From assembly GCA_945787265.1 (NCBI GenBank), contig CALZHS010000124.1:1-5920 (forward strand): a stretch of 5,920 bases of DNA, given 5' to 3'. Position 1 is the first letter of the stretch. Each line of letters begins with the position of its first letter. The notes under the pieces were generated by a model. That model had not been told where the DNA came from. It ran no database searches and saw only the letters and a program-made list of their open reading frames with translations. Shown here one piece after another: positions 1 through 5,594 of this stretch. Position numbers and translations under genes: made by a program. This DNA comes from an uncultured Gammaproteobacteria bacterium (lineage in GTDB: Bacteria > Pseudomonadota > Gammaproteobacteria > GCA-001735895).

Positions 1-1
1 G

Positions 2-925
2 ATATTCGCGAGCGCCGAGTTGATCGTCAAGGTCAAGGAACCACAGGCGGGTGAGCGCGCGATGTTGCGTGAAGGCCAGGTTCTGTTTACCTACCTGCAC
101 CTGGCGCCTGATCCTGAGCAAACCAGGGACCTGATTGCCAGCGGCGCGATCTGTATCGCATATGAAACCGTGACCTCACCCCACGGTGGGCTGCCTTTAC
201 TGGCACCGATGTCGAAGGTGGCCGGACGCATGGCGATCCAGGCCGGCGCCTATTGCCTCGAACATCCCCACGGTGGGCTCGGAATGCTGCTCGGTGGCGT
301 ACCCGGTGTCGATCCGGCCAAGGTCGTGATCCTGGGCGCGGGCGTGGTGGGAACCCATGCCACCCACATCGCGGTCGGCATGGGGGCGGACGTCTGGGTC
401 ATTGATCGTAATCCCGAGGCGATCGAGAACCATTGGAAACAGTTTGGTCGCAGTACCAATTCCGTGTTTTCGACCGAGGATGCGATCGAGCGCCACGTGG
501 TCGAAGCCGACCTGGTAATTGGCGGGGTTTTGATCCCGGGCGCCGAGGCACCCAAGCTGGTTAGCGCGCAAATGGTCAGGGATATGAAACCGGGTGCGGT
601 AATCGTCGACGTCGCGATCGACCAGGGTGGCTGTTGCGAAACCTCGAGGCCCACCACCCATGCAGAGCCGACCTATATCGTCGATGATGTGGTGCATTAC
701 TGTGTTGCCAATATGCCGGGTGGCGTGCCACGCACTTCCACTTACGCGCTCAATAACGTAACCCTGCCGCACGTCATTGCACTTGCCAACAAGGGTTACC
801 AGCAGGCGCTCAAGGATGATCGCTGGTTGCGTGATGGTTTGAACGTGCACCAGGGCAAGATTACCCAGCGCGAGGTCGCGCATGATCTCGGCTACGACTA
901 TCACGACCCGGAAAACCTGCTGTAA
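2..925 (+). CDS. ald: Alanine dehydrogenase, 5'-truncated by the window edge
   Basis: This enzyme catalyses the NAD-dependent reversible oxidative deamination of L-alanine to pyruvate and ammonia in the cytoplasm. The open frame continues to the left edge (first full codon at 2), so the TTG at 20 is an internal Leu, not the start. The fragment has 307 residues. Recalled alignment to the Mycobacterium enzyme suggests about 63 residues are missing, giving a total near 370, the normal family length. Seen in the fragment: KVKEP (Lys12, equivalent to substrate-binding Lys75), FTYLHLA (His33, equivalent to catalytic His96), the SPHGGLPLLAPMS segment, a Rossmann GAGVVG turn followed about 20 residues on by VID, as expected for NAD, then VDVAIDQGG with the active-site Asp, and NMPGGVPRTST near the C-terminus. 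The family call is secure. The stop TAA overlaps the next gene's ATG by one base. Its promoter lies outside the window. Confidence 0.96.
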   Translation: MFASAELIVKVKEPQAGERAMLREGQVLFTYLHLAPDPEQTRDLIASGAICIAYETVTSPHGGLPLLAPMSKVAGRMAIQAGAYCLEHPHGGLGMLLGGVPGVDPAKVVILGAGVVGTHATHIAVGMGADVWVIDRNPEAIENHWKQFGRSTNSVFSTEDAIERHVVEADLVIGGVLIPGAEAPKLVSAQMVRDMKPGAVIVDVAIDQGGCCETSRPTTHAEPTYIVDDVVHYCVANMPGGVPRTSTYALNNVTLPHVIALANKGYQQALKDDRWLRDGLNVHQGKITQREVAHDLGYDYHDPENLL

Positions 926-1749
926 TGAGCCGCTTTCGCGCAGCCTGCGTGCAGAATACCGCGACCCGCGATATAGCGGCTAACGTTGCATGGGTATGCG
1001 AACGCATCGACGAGGCGGCAGCAGAAGGCGCTGATTTCATCGCGCTACCCGAAACCGTGGGCCTGATCGAGCCGGTCAATGAACAGATTCCAGCGTCTAC
1101 TTACAGCGAAACCGGGGATATCGGCCTGGCTGCATTCAGAGGCAGGGCAAGCAAGCATGGCGTTACCATCCTGGTCGGGTCGCAGCTGATTCTCGAGGGT
1201 GGCAAGATATTCAACCGCAGTTTCCTGCTGGACACGGCTGGAGAGATTCGTGCCCGTTATGACAAGTTGCACATGTTCGATATCGAACTAAAACACGGGG
1301 AGGCTTACCGTGAATCGGATGCGATTGCCCCGGGAGACAGGGCGGTCATCGTCGAAACCGAGTGGGGCAAACTCGGTTTGTCGATATGCTATGACCTTCG
1401 TTTTGGTGCACTTTACCGCGCTCTGGCACAGGGCGGGGCCGAATTCATTACCATTCCGGCTGCATTTACTCAAACCACCGGCCAAGCGCACTGGCATATC
1501 CTGGTGCGGGCGCGCGCGATCGAAACCGGTGCCTTTATCATCGCGCCAAACCAGTGTGGACACCATTGCGACAAGCGCTACTCTTATGGACATTCGCTAA
1601 TCGTCGATCCCTGGGGTGAAATCCTGGCCGATGGTGGCGCGGAACCCGGCGTCATTTACGCCGACATCGACCTGGACCAGGTACAAAAGGTCCGCAACCG
1701 AATTCCGTCCCTGAAAAACGAGCGGTCTTTTACCCTGGAGCAGGTGTAG
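925..1749 (+). CDS. Carbon-nitrogen hydrolase of the Nit1/Nit2 type (probable deaminated-glutathione or omega-amidase)
   Basis: This is a cytoplasmic nitrilase-superfamily amidase of 274 residues, the usual length for Nit proteins. The catalytic triad is visible: Glu43 in ALPETVG, Lys114 in RYDKLHMFD, and nucleophile Cys155 in LSICYDLRF. Other Nit-branch marks are the KHGEAY segment (around 123-128), HWHILVRARAIETG (189-202) and the late YGHSLIVDPWGE block (221-232). Known members repair metabolites: Nit1 hydrolyses deaminated glutathione, and Nit2/YafV is an omega-amidase acting on 2-oxoglutaramate. Sequence alone does not separate these; the DKLHMFD and CYDLRF signatures lean to the Nit1 side. 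One small departure is FGALYRAL where relatives usually have FPELYRAL. The ATG shares a base with the ald stop (TAATG), and no good ribosome site precedes it, so translation probably depends on coupling to ald. Pairing with ald suggests amino-nitrogen or 2-oxoacid metabolism, but this is inference. Confidence 0.9.
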   Translation: MSRFRAACVQNTATRDIAANVAWVCERIDEAAAEGADFIALPETVGLIEPVNEQIPASTYSETGDIGLAAFRGRASKHGVTILVGSQLILEGGKIFNRSFLLDTAGEIRARYDKLHMFDIELKHGEAYRESDAIAPGDRAVIVETEWGKLGLSICYDLRFGALYRALAQGGAEFITIPAAFTQTTGQAHWHILVRARAIETGAFIIAPNQCGHHCDKRYSYGHSLIVDPWGEILADGGAEPGVIYADIDLDQVQKVRNRIPSLKNERSFTLEQV

Positions 1750-1821
1750 AGGTCCGAATACTGCTCCGATATCGTCAGCCTCGCCTTCGAGCCAGGGTCG
1801 CGGATTGCTTGTTATTCCGTC

Positions 1822-1842
1822 ATTCCGGGCTTGACCCGGAAT
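1822..1842. repeat. Perfect 8-bp inverted repeat, 5-base loop (left hairpin)
   Basis: ATTCCGGG (1822-1829) and CCCGGAAT (1835-1842) are exact reverse complements around the loop CTTGA. This is the core of the common GGCTTGACCC-type intergenic palindrome. It lies 72 bases after the amidase stop. Confidence 0.8.
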
Positions 1843-1912
1843 CCATCCAGAAGCCTTCGGAAAAAACGAGACGGTGTAGCCCGGGTTGCCTGCTGGAAAG
1901 GCGTTTTAATAG

Positions 1913-1934
1913 ATCCCGGCTCGTGGGCCGGGAT
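1913..1934. repeat. Perfect 8-bp inverted repeat, 6-base loop (right hairpin)
   Basis: ATCCCGGC (1913-1920) and GCCGGGAT (1927-1934) are exact reverse complements around TCGTGG. Its stem differs in sequence from the left hairpin but shares the CCGG-rich core, which suits a single bipartite repeat element. A weak GCCT/AGGC stem with a following TTTT lies between the two hairpins at 1888-1907 and is not convincing as a terminator. Confidence 0.75.
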
Positions 1935-1951
1935 AACACATTTTCCATGAC

Positions 1952-1982
1952 TTGCGCGTTGGCGGCATAGCTGTGGTATAAC
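1952..1982 (+). promoter_or_regulatory. Candidate sigma-70 promoter for the formate dehydrogenase operon
   Basis: TGGTATAAC (1974-1982) reads as an extended -10 (TGn followed by TATAAC). A poor -35-like TTGCGC lies at 1952-1957 with an overlong 19-base spacer, so the extended -10 would carry most of the recognition. Transcription would start near 1989 and give a leader of about 28 bases before the ATG at 2017. It is the best promoter-like match in the only sizeable gap upstream of the operon. I see no convincing FNR or NarL operator. Confidence 0.4.
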
Positions 1983-2016
1983 TGCGGGTCCGTTTGAGAC
2001 GATATTGCAGTGAGCG

Positions 2017-2553
2017 ATGGAAAAGATGGAACTGGAAGGCTTCGACCAGGAGCTTCCCGACCGCATGAATCTTGCGGTGATAATGGAAAAACAGCCCTCG
2101 ACGCATCCCTGGGCGGACTTCCGCTACGATGCGATCGGGGTAGTTAAGCGCGCAGGCGACGAAGAAAAATCGGTATCGCGAATCTACCAGGATGGCGAGG
2201 TGGAGCATTTCCTGGTCACCGGACTGGCTTTGCAGCTGCATCTCGATGAATGTGAAAGCTATTACCACAACCTGATGTCGCCCGAACCGGGCTGTTTCAT
2301 CGTTGCCGACCAGCCCGATTCCACTGACGAAATGCCGATCCCCTACCTGGTTTCGCTGAGTTTCGACGAGGTCCATGCCTACCTCGAAGGAGACGAGCAG
2401 ATTTACTCGGTCGCGATCCCGCCGGAACTCTACCGCTGGGCAGAAGCTTACGTACTGACACACTATGTTGCGATCAAGAAAACCAAGCGCAAGCTCAAAA
2501 ACTGGCATCAAACCGAAAAGCCTGGAACGACTTCGGGGAGTGACCCGTCATGA
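2017..2553 (+). CDS. DUF3305 family protein, formate dehydrogenase accessory cluster
   Basis: This is a soluble 178-residue protein with no signal peptide, membrane segment or metal motif. I recognise it as DUF3305 from its ordered blocks: NLAVIMEKQP...W (18-32), a middle stretch with LQLHLDECESYYHNLMSPEP (72-91) followed by CFIVAD, and SLSFDEVHAYLEGDEQI (113-129) with PPELYRWAEAYVLTHY (135-150). The C-terminal 30 residues are basic, then polar and probably disordered. DUF3305 has no established biochemical role; members sit beside DUF3306 and formate dehydrogenase genes, as here. The start is uncertain. ATG 2017 has only a weak GTGAG very close to it, ATG 2026 is also in frame, and ATG 2065 has AGGAG 12 bases upstream and would begin just before the conserved block (162 residues). 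The stop overlaps the next ATG by four bases (ATGA), a sign of coupled translation. Confidence 0.87.
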   Translation: MEKMELEGFDQELPDRMNLAVIMEKQPSTHPWADFRYDAIGVVKRAGDEEKSVSRIYQDGEVEHFLVTGLALQLHLDECESYYHNLMSPEPGCFIVADQPDSTDEMPIPYLVSLSFDEVHAYLEGDEQIYSVAIPPELYRWAEAYVLTHYVAIKKTKRKLKNWHQTEKPGTTSGSDPS

Positions 2554-3143
2554 CCCAGGGCAGTAAAGAGTCGGTTCTGCGGCGCTGGTCGCGGCGCAAG
2601 GAGGAGGCTGCGCAAACCACCGAGGCTGTCAGGGAACGGGAATCGACACAAACCCAGCCTGGCCTGGACGCGGCCGCATCGACCGAGACGGCCCCGGTCC
2701 TGACCGATGCCGATATGCCGCCTGTCGAATCACTGGATGAAAACTCGGATTTCAGCGGCTTCATGTCAGAGGGTGTCAGTGACGAACTGCGTAATCTCGC
2801 GTTAAGGAAGCTGTTCAGGGCCCCGGTTTTCAATATTCGTGACGGGCTCGACGAGTACGATGAGGACTATACGTTTTTCGAGAAGCTCGGCGATGTCGTA
2901 ACCTGTGATATGAAACACCATATCGAAATGAAGGAGCAAAAGGAGCGCGAAGCAGCACTGGAAGCTGCGGATGAGATCGAGGCTGTCGAGGAGAAAGATG
3001 CTGATCTCGAAACGATGGAAAGTATCGAGGATGAAGATGCTGATCTCGAAGCGATGGAAAGTATCGAAGATGAAGATACCCCGGATGAGCAACCCGAAAT
3101 CGTTGCCGATGGCGATCTCGAAAACAAACAAGAGCAGAAATGA
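2550..3143 (+). CDS. DUF3306 family protein with acidic repeat tail
   Basis: This 197-residue cytoplasmic protein has three parts. The basic N-terminus has LRRWSRRKEEA (10-20), a family hallmark. A low-complexity linker leads to the conserved DUF3306 core from LTDADMPPVESLD (51-63) through SDFSGFMSEGVSDELRNLAL (66-85), RKLFRAPVFNIRDGLDEYDE (86-105), and FEKLGDVVTCDM (110-121). After about residue 125 the chain becomes a Glu/Asp-rich tail, probably helical or disordered, with two near-identical 13-residue units at 150-175. No catalytic or metal motif is visible. The function of the family is unknown; it nearly always accompanies DUF3305 in formate dehydrogenase loci. GGGGAG at 2535-2540 is a good ribosome site nine bases before the ATG, in addition to the ATGA overlap upstream. 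A second ATGA overlap joins it to the polyferredoxin gene. The charge pattern (basic head, acidic tail) suggests protein-protein contacts, by inference. Confidence 0.87.
   Translation: MTQGSKESVLRRWSRRKEEAAQTTEAVRERESTQTQPGLDAAASTETAPVLTDADMPPVESLDENSDFSGFMSEGVSDELRNLALRKLFRAPVFNIRDGLDEYDEDYTFFEKLGDVVTCDMKHHIEMKEQKEREAALEAADEIEAVEEKDADLETMESIEDEDADLEAMESIEDEDTPDEQPEIVADGDLENKQEQK
2997..3074 (+). repeat. Two tandem 39-bp units inside the DUF3306 gene
   Basis: Units 2997-3035 and 3036-3074 match at 37 of 39 bases. They encode DADLETMESIEDE and DADLEAMESIEDE in the acidic tail, and a third unit begins with GAT at 3075 and then diverges. The preceding DEIEAVEEK stretch (141-149) looks like a decayed unit. 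The near-identity at synonymous positions indicates a recent in-frame duplication, and the copy number is likely to vary between strains. Confidence 0.92.
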
Positions 3144-4705
3144 GCAATATCGACGCGCAACAACAGGCACTGAAGTCACGTGATTCGTTCGATTTCGAAC
3201 CAACTAGCCTGGTGTCATACCAGTCTTCTGGCAAGGTCGTGGCACTCGGTGACGACGAGGCCCTGCAAAAATGCGCTGAATTACCGGAATCGCTCGATAT
3301 AGACCGGATTTCGACCGCTGCCGGTGGGGTTCAGATCGAAGGCTATCTCGGCGCTTATGTTGTCAGCATAAACGACCAGAATGGTAACCGGGTGAGTCAC
3401 CAGGGCGACGCTATTCTCGATCTGAATGAAACACCGCTGCTGGCGCGTGAAATGATGCCCCCGGGATATTTCCATGTGCCTCCACGGGACTGGGGGAAAC
3501 CGGAACTGGCGGCCGAGATAGCCGATTTGACAGGTGAGTTTCACAAACCCAAGTACTTCGACTACGACGCGTCGATTTGCGCACACGGCGTGAATGGCAA
3601 GGTTGCCTGCCGGCAATGTATCGACGCCTGCCCGGCGGAGGCAATCCAGAGTCTGGTGGACCGGATCGAGGTCAATCCCTACCTGTGCCAGGGCGGCGGC
3701 AGTTGCACCACGGTTTGCCCATCGGGTGCGATCCGTTACCTGTATCCGAGCCTGCGCGATAATGGCAAGCGCATGCGCGACATGCTCGTGGTTTACCAGC
3801 AGCAGGGTGGCAGTCACCCCATTATTCTGTTCCACAGCGAGAGCTACTCCCCGGAAATGTATCTGCAGCACTATGACAACCTGTTGCCGCTCGAGGTTGA
3901 AGAGCTTGGCAGCGTGGGCATGGATTTGTGCCTGTCGGCACTGGCTTACGGTGCGACACAGGTGGTATTGCACGTCGATGATCAGGTGCCGGGGAGTACC
4001 CGGGCCAGCCTCGCCGCCCAGGTCGAATGGATTGAGGCGCTGCTGGTTGGTCTCGGCATGGATCGAGCCTGCATTTCGCTCTGCGCTGCTGATGCGGCAC
4101 TGCCGGAGATTGAAGCCGCGCCGAAGGTCGAGATGGCGATTCACGATGTGCCTTCCGCCAAGCGCAACGCGATTTACCAGGCGCTGGATCACCTCGTGAC
4201 AAGTCTGAAGCCCTCACTGGACCAGGTCGAGCTGCCAGCATCGGCGCCTTTTGGCGAAGCCATCATCGATGCCGAAAAGTGCACGTTGTGCATGGCCTGC
4301 GTGGGATCTTGCCCGGGCAAGGCGCTGCAGGATGGTTCCAACCGCGAAGTGCCGGAGGTGTTTTTCATCGAGAGCAACTGCCTGCAGTGTGGCGCCTGCG
4401 TGCAAACCTGCCCGGAGGACGCGATAAGCCTGCAACCCAGGCTGCTGTTTGATCCTGAAACGCGAAACCGGGCGCGCGCGCTGAATCGGGATACACCGTT
4501 TGCCTGCATCTCCTGTGGCAAACCGTTCGCGCCCACTTCGGTCATCCACAAGATGCAGGAAAAACTGAAAGATCATCACATGTTCGGCAGCGATCGGGCG
4601 CTCGACCGGTTGAAGATGTGCGACAATTGCCGCGTCGTCGACGTGGTGCAGGATCCCGAGGCAATGGGTGGACAGTTCGATCCGCTAAAAGGCTTTCGCC
4701 AGTAA
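3140..4705 (+). CDS. Polyferredoxin, four predicted [4Fe-4S] motifs plus a C-terminal four-Cys site, formate dehydrogenase cluster
   Basis: This soluble 521-residue protein has no signal peptide, so it is probably cytoplasmic. The N-terminal part (1-140) is of unknown type. Cysteine motifs follow: C147-X9-C157-X2-C160-X3-C164-P and C183-X5-C189-X3-C193-P form a first, non-standard pair. C381-X2-C384-X2-C387-X3-C391-P and C414-X2-C417-X2-C420-X3-C424-P form a classical 2[4Fe-4S] ferredoxin. C456-X2-C459 and C494-X2-C497 make a final four-Cys site that could hold zinc or another cluster. The stretch 212-330, between the two ferredoxin pairs, has alternating strands and helices (DMLVVYQQQGG, HPIILFHSE, VGMDLCLSALAYGATQVVLHV) and no cluster motif. 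Genes of this kind stand beside TorD-like and fdhX genes in formate dehydrogenase loci. A role in electron transfer or cluster/cofactor supply during maturation is plausible but unproven. The start overlaps the DUF3306 stop (ATGA), with only a weak AGAG before it. Confidence 0.88.
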   Translation: MSNIDAQQQALKSRDSFDFEPTSLVSYQSSGKVVALGDDEALQKCAELPESLDIDRISTAAGGVQIEGYLGAYVVSINDQNGNRVSHQGDAILDLNETPLLAREMMPPGYFHVPPRDWGKPELAAEIADLTGEFHKPKYFDYDASICAHGVNGKVACRQCIDACPAEAIQSLVDRIEVNPYLCQGGGSCTTVCPSGAIRYLYPSLRDNGKRMRDMLVVYQQQGGSHPIILFHSESYSPEMYLQHYDNLLPLEVEELGSVGMDLCLSALAYGATQVVLHVDDQVPGSTRASLAAQVEWIEALLVGLGMDRACISLCAADAALPEIEAAPKVEMAIHDVPSAKRNAIYQALDHLVTSLKPSLDQVELPASAPFGEAIIDAEKCTLCMACVGSCPGKALQDGSNREVPEVFFIESNCLQCGACVQTCPEDAISLQPRLLFDPETRNRARALNRDTPFACISCGKPFAPTSVIHKMQEKLKDHHMFGSDRALDRLKMCDNCRVVDVVQDPEAMGGQFDPLKGFRQ

Positions 4706-4725
4706 TCATTCGTGAAAATATAGAT

Positions 4726-5328
4726 ATGTCGACCAACGACGAGGAAATCATCGAACAGGAACAGCGTTACCGGGCATCGGCCTACTCGCTGCTGGCAGCC
4801 CTGCTGCGTACGCCGCCGGAGCAGGTCCTGCTGGATCACGTGGCGACGCTGTCACCTGAAAGTGACACCGAATCCGACGAACTTTCGCTGGCAATGGCGG
4901 AGCTCGCAGGCGCCGCGCAGAAAGCGCGTCCGGCTGATTTGGAAGATGAATATAACAGCCTCTTTATTGGTCTCGGCAAGGGTGAAGTCGTGCCCTACGG
5001 ATCCTGGTACCTGACCGGTTACCTGATGGAACAACCGCTCAGCGACCTGCGGGATGACCTGCGCGCGCTCGGTTTTGAACGCAGTCCGGAGGTACGTGAA
5101 CCCGAGGACCACGCCGCGGCAATCTTCGAGGTATTTTCCGTCATGATCTCAGACTCTGTAGACCTCGAGCGTCAGCAAATATTTTTTGAAAGGCATATGA
5201 AAAGCTGGATACCACGCTTTTTTGACGATCTGGCCGGGGCGAAATCCGCAGATTTTTATGGATTCGTCGCGCGATTTGGAGTAGCCTTTTATAGTTTAGA
5301 AGAAACCTATCTGACAATGCGCACTTAA
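4726..5328 (+). CDS. TorD-family cytoplasmic chaperone for formate dehydrogenase
   Basis: This 200-residue, mostly helical protein falls within the TorD/DmsD family range. Members bind the Tat leader and apo-form of molybdenum enzymes until the cofactor is inserted. Seen here: an N-terminal helical stretch with YRASAYSLLAALL (15-27), the family core DEYNSLFIGLGKGEVVPYGS (74-93) continuing WYLTGYLMEQPL, then EPEDHAA (125-131), and a late helix with QQIFFERHMKSWIPRFF (150-166). The PYGSWYLTG form is the variant found next to formate dehydrogenases, so FdhA (and perhaps FdhX) is the likely client. I chose ATG 4726, 20 bases after the polyferredoxin stop. The frame is open further upstream (to 4618), but that would overlap the previous gene by 88 bases and add a non-conserved basic sequence. 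The ribosome site is weak (GTGA at 4712-4715). The last 170 bases are noticeably richer in A and T than the neighbouring genes. Confidence 0.9.
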   Translation: MSTNDEEIIEQEQRYRASAYSLLAALLRTPPEQVLLDHVATLSPESDTESDELSLAMAELAGAAQKARPADLEDEYNSLFIGLGKGEVVPYGSWYLTGYLMEQPLSDLRDDLRALGFERSPEVREPEDHAAAIFEVFSVMISDSVDLERQQIFFERHMKSWIPRFFDDLAGAKSADFYGFVARFGVAFYSLEETYLTMRT

Positions 5329-5361
5329 ACAAATAAAACCAGCCGAACTCTATAACCCTGT

Positions 5362-5368
5362 GGAGGAG
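5362..5368 (+). promoter_or_regulatory. Strong ribosome binding site deciding the fdhX GTG start
   Basis: GGAGGAG lies six bases before GTG 5375. A longer frame could begin at GTG 5360, but that codon overlaps this site and would encode it as Glu-Glu, so 5375 is the better start. This is the strongest ribosome site in the window and suggests abundant synthesis of the small protein. Confidence 0.85.
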
Positions 5369-5374
5369 AAAGAC

Positions 5375-5578
5375 GTGAAAAACAATAGTCAACCGAAGGA
5401 TCAGGAACGCAGAGCATTTATCAAAAAGTCCACGTTAGCCGGAGCGGCCGTGGCAGCCACGACGATGGCCGGCAGCGCCGTCGCCCAAGTCAACGATGAA
5501 ACCACCGAAAAACCGGTCCAGAAAGGTTACCAGTTAACCTCGCACGTCCTCGACTATTACAAGTCGGCTGGCATTTAA
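5375..5578 (+). CDS. fdhX: Small twin-arginine signal protein of formate dehydrogenase loci (FdhX type)
   Basis: This is a 67-residue protein starting at GTG. A Tat-type leader is clear: ERRAFIKK (11-18) matches the S/T-RR-x-F-L-K pattern with conservative changes. A small hydrophobic Ala-rich region follows (19-36), with ending GSAVAQ suited to signal peptidase after AVA-Q (about residue 38). What remains is only about 30 residues, ending GYQLTSHVLDYYKSAGI. That tail (GYxxTxHVxxYYxxA) is the conserved part of the 'formate dehydrogenase region TAT target' family, always short and always just upstream of fdhA. It has no cysteines and so no cofactor site. The biochemical role is unknown; an escort or small subunit for FdhA export, or a membrane-anchored factor if the leader is not cleaved, are possibilities. 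It is 46 bases after the chaperone gene and 16 bases before fdhA. Confidence 0.88.
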   Translation: MKNNSQPKDQERRAFIKKSTLAGAAVAATTMAGSAVAQVNDETTEKPVQKGYQLTSHVLDYYKSAGI

Positions 5579-5581
5579 CCT

Positions 5582-5590
5582 GGGGGGGAA
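5582..5590 (+). promoter_or_regulatory. Ribosome binding site of fdhA with a run of seven G
   Basis: Seven consecutive G (5582-5588) followed by AA stand four bases before ATG 5595 and supply the purine-rich ribosome site. The run is the only long homopolymer at a start in this window. Confidence 0.6.
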
Positions 5591-5594
5591 GCAC

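Larger units (their letters stand above)
1811..1937. repeat. Palindromic intergenic repeat element (about 127 bp, tentative bounds)
   Basis: The gap between the amidase and the next operon contains two strong hairpins flanked by matching outer ends: GTTAT at 1811-1815 and its reverse complement ATAAC at 1933-1937. The text resembles the widespread proteobacterial family built on GTCATTCCGGGCTTGACCCGGAATCCA, which occurs in many intergenic copies and often makes spurious minus-strand frames ending in RVKPGMT-like peptides, exactly as seen here (reverse frame ending at 1812). The bounds are my estimate from the outer inverted ends. It could act as a transcription terminator or RNA-stabilising structure after the amidase gene, but neither hairpin is followed by a clear T-run. 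Confidence 0.6.

Noticed and set aside
197..904. Long minus-strand frame of 235 codons opposite ald
   Set aside because: It is antisense to a clearly conserved enzyme, contains no recognisable domain, and is a GC-driven shadow.
1994..2007. TTGA half-site as an FNR operator before the DUF3305 gene
   Set aside because: The second half (ATCAA-like) is absent at the required spacing.
1812..2066. Minus-strand frame of 84 codons
   Set aside because: It runs through the palindromic repeat and the start of the DUF3305 gene; its RVKPGMTE-type ending is the usual spurious translation of this repeat family.
1906..2511. Minus-strand frame of 201 codons opposite DUF3305
   Set aside because: It spans the repeat, the promoter region and a conserved gene; no family pattern and no ribosome site that I can see.
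3281..4192. Minus-strand frame of 303 codons opposite the polyferredoxin gene
   Set aside because: Length alone is not support; the opposite strand holds ordered Cys motifs and its own operon context.
3594..4199. Plus-strand frame of 201 codons inside the polyferredoxin gene
   Set aside because: It is a frame shift of the cysteine-rich coding sequence (rich in Arg, Cys, Trp), with no start signal; the cluster motifs belong to the other frame.
4618..4725. Upstream extension of the TorD-like gene
   Set aside because: It would overlap the polyferredoxin gene by 88 bases and add a basic, non-conserved sequence; ATG 4726 fits the family length.
5325..5356. TTAAAC / TATAAC as a promoter for fdhX
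   Set aside because: The spacer is about 20 bases and the start of transcription would fall inside the ribosome site, leaving no usable leader.
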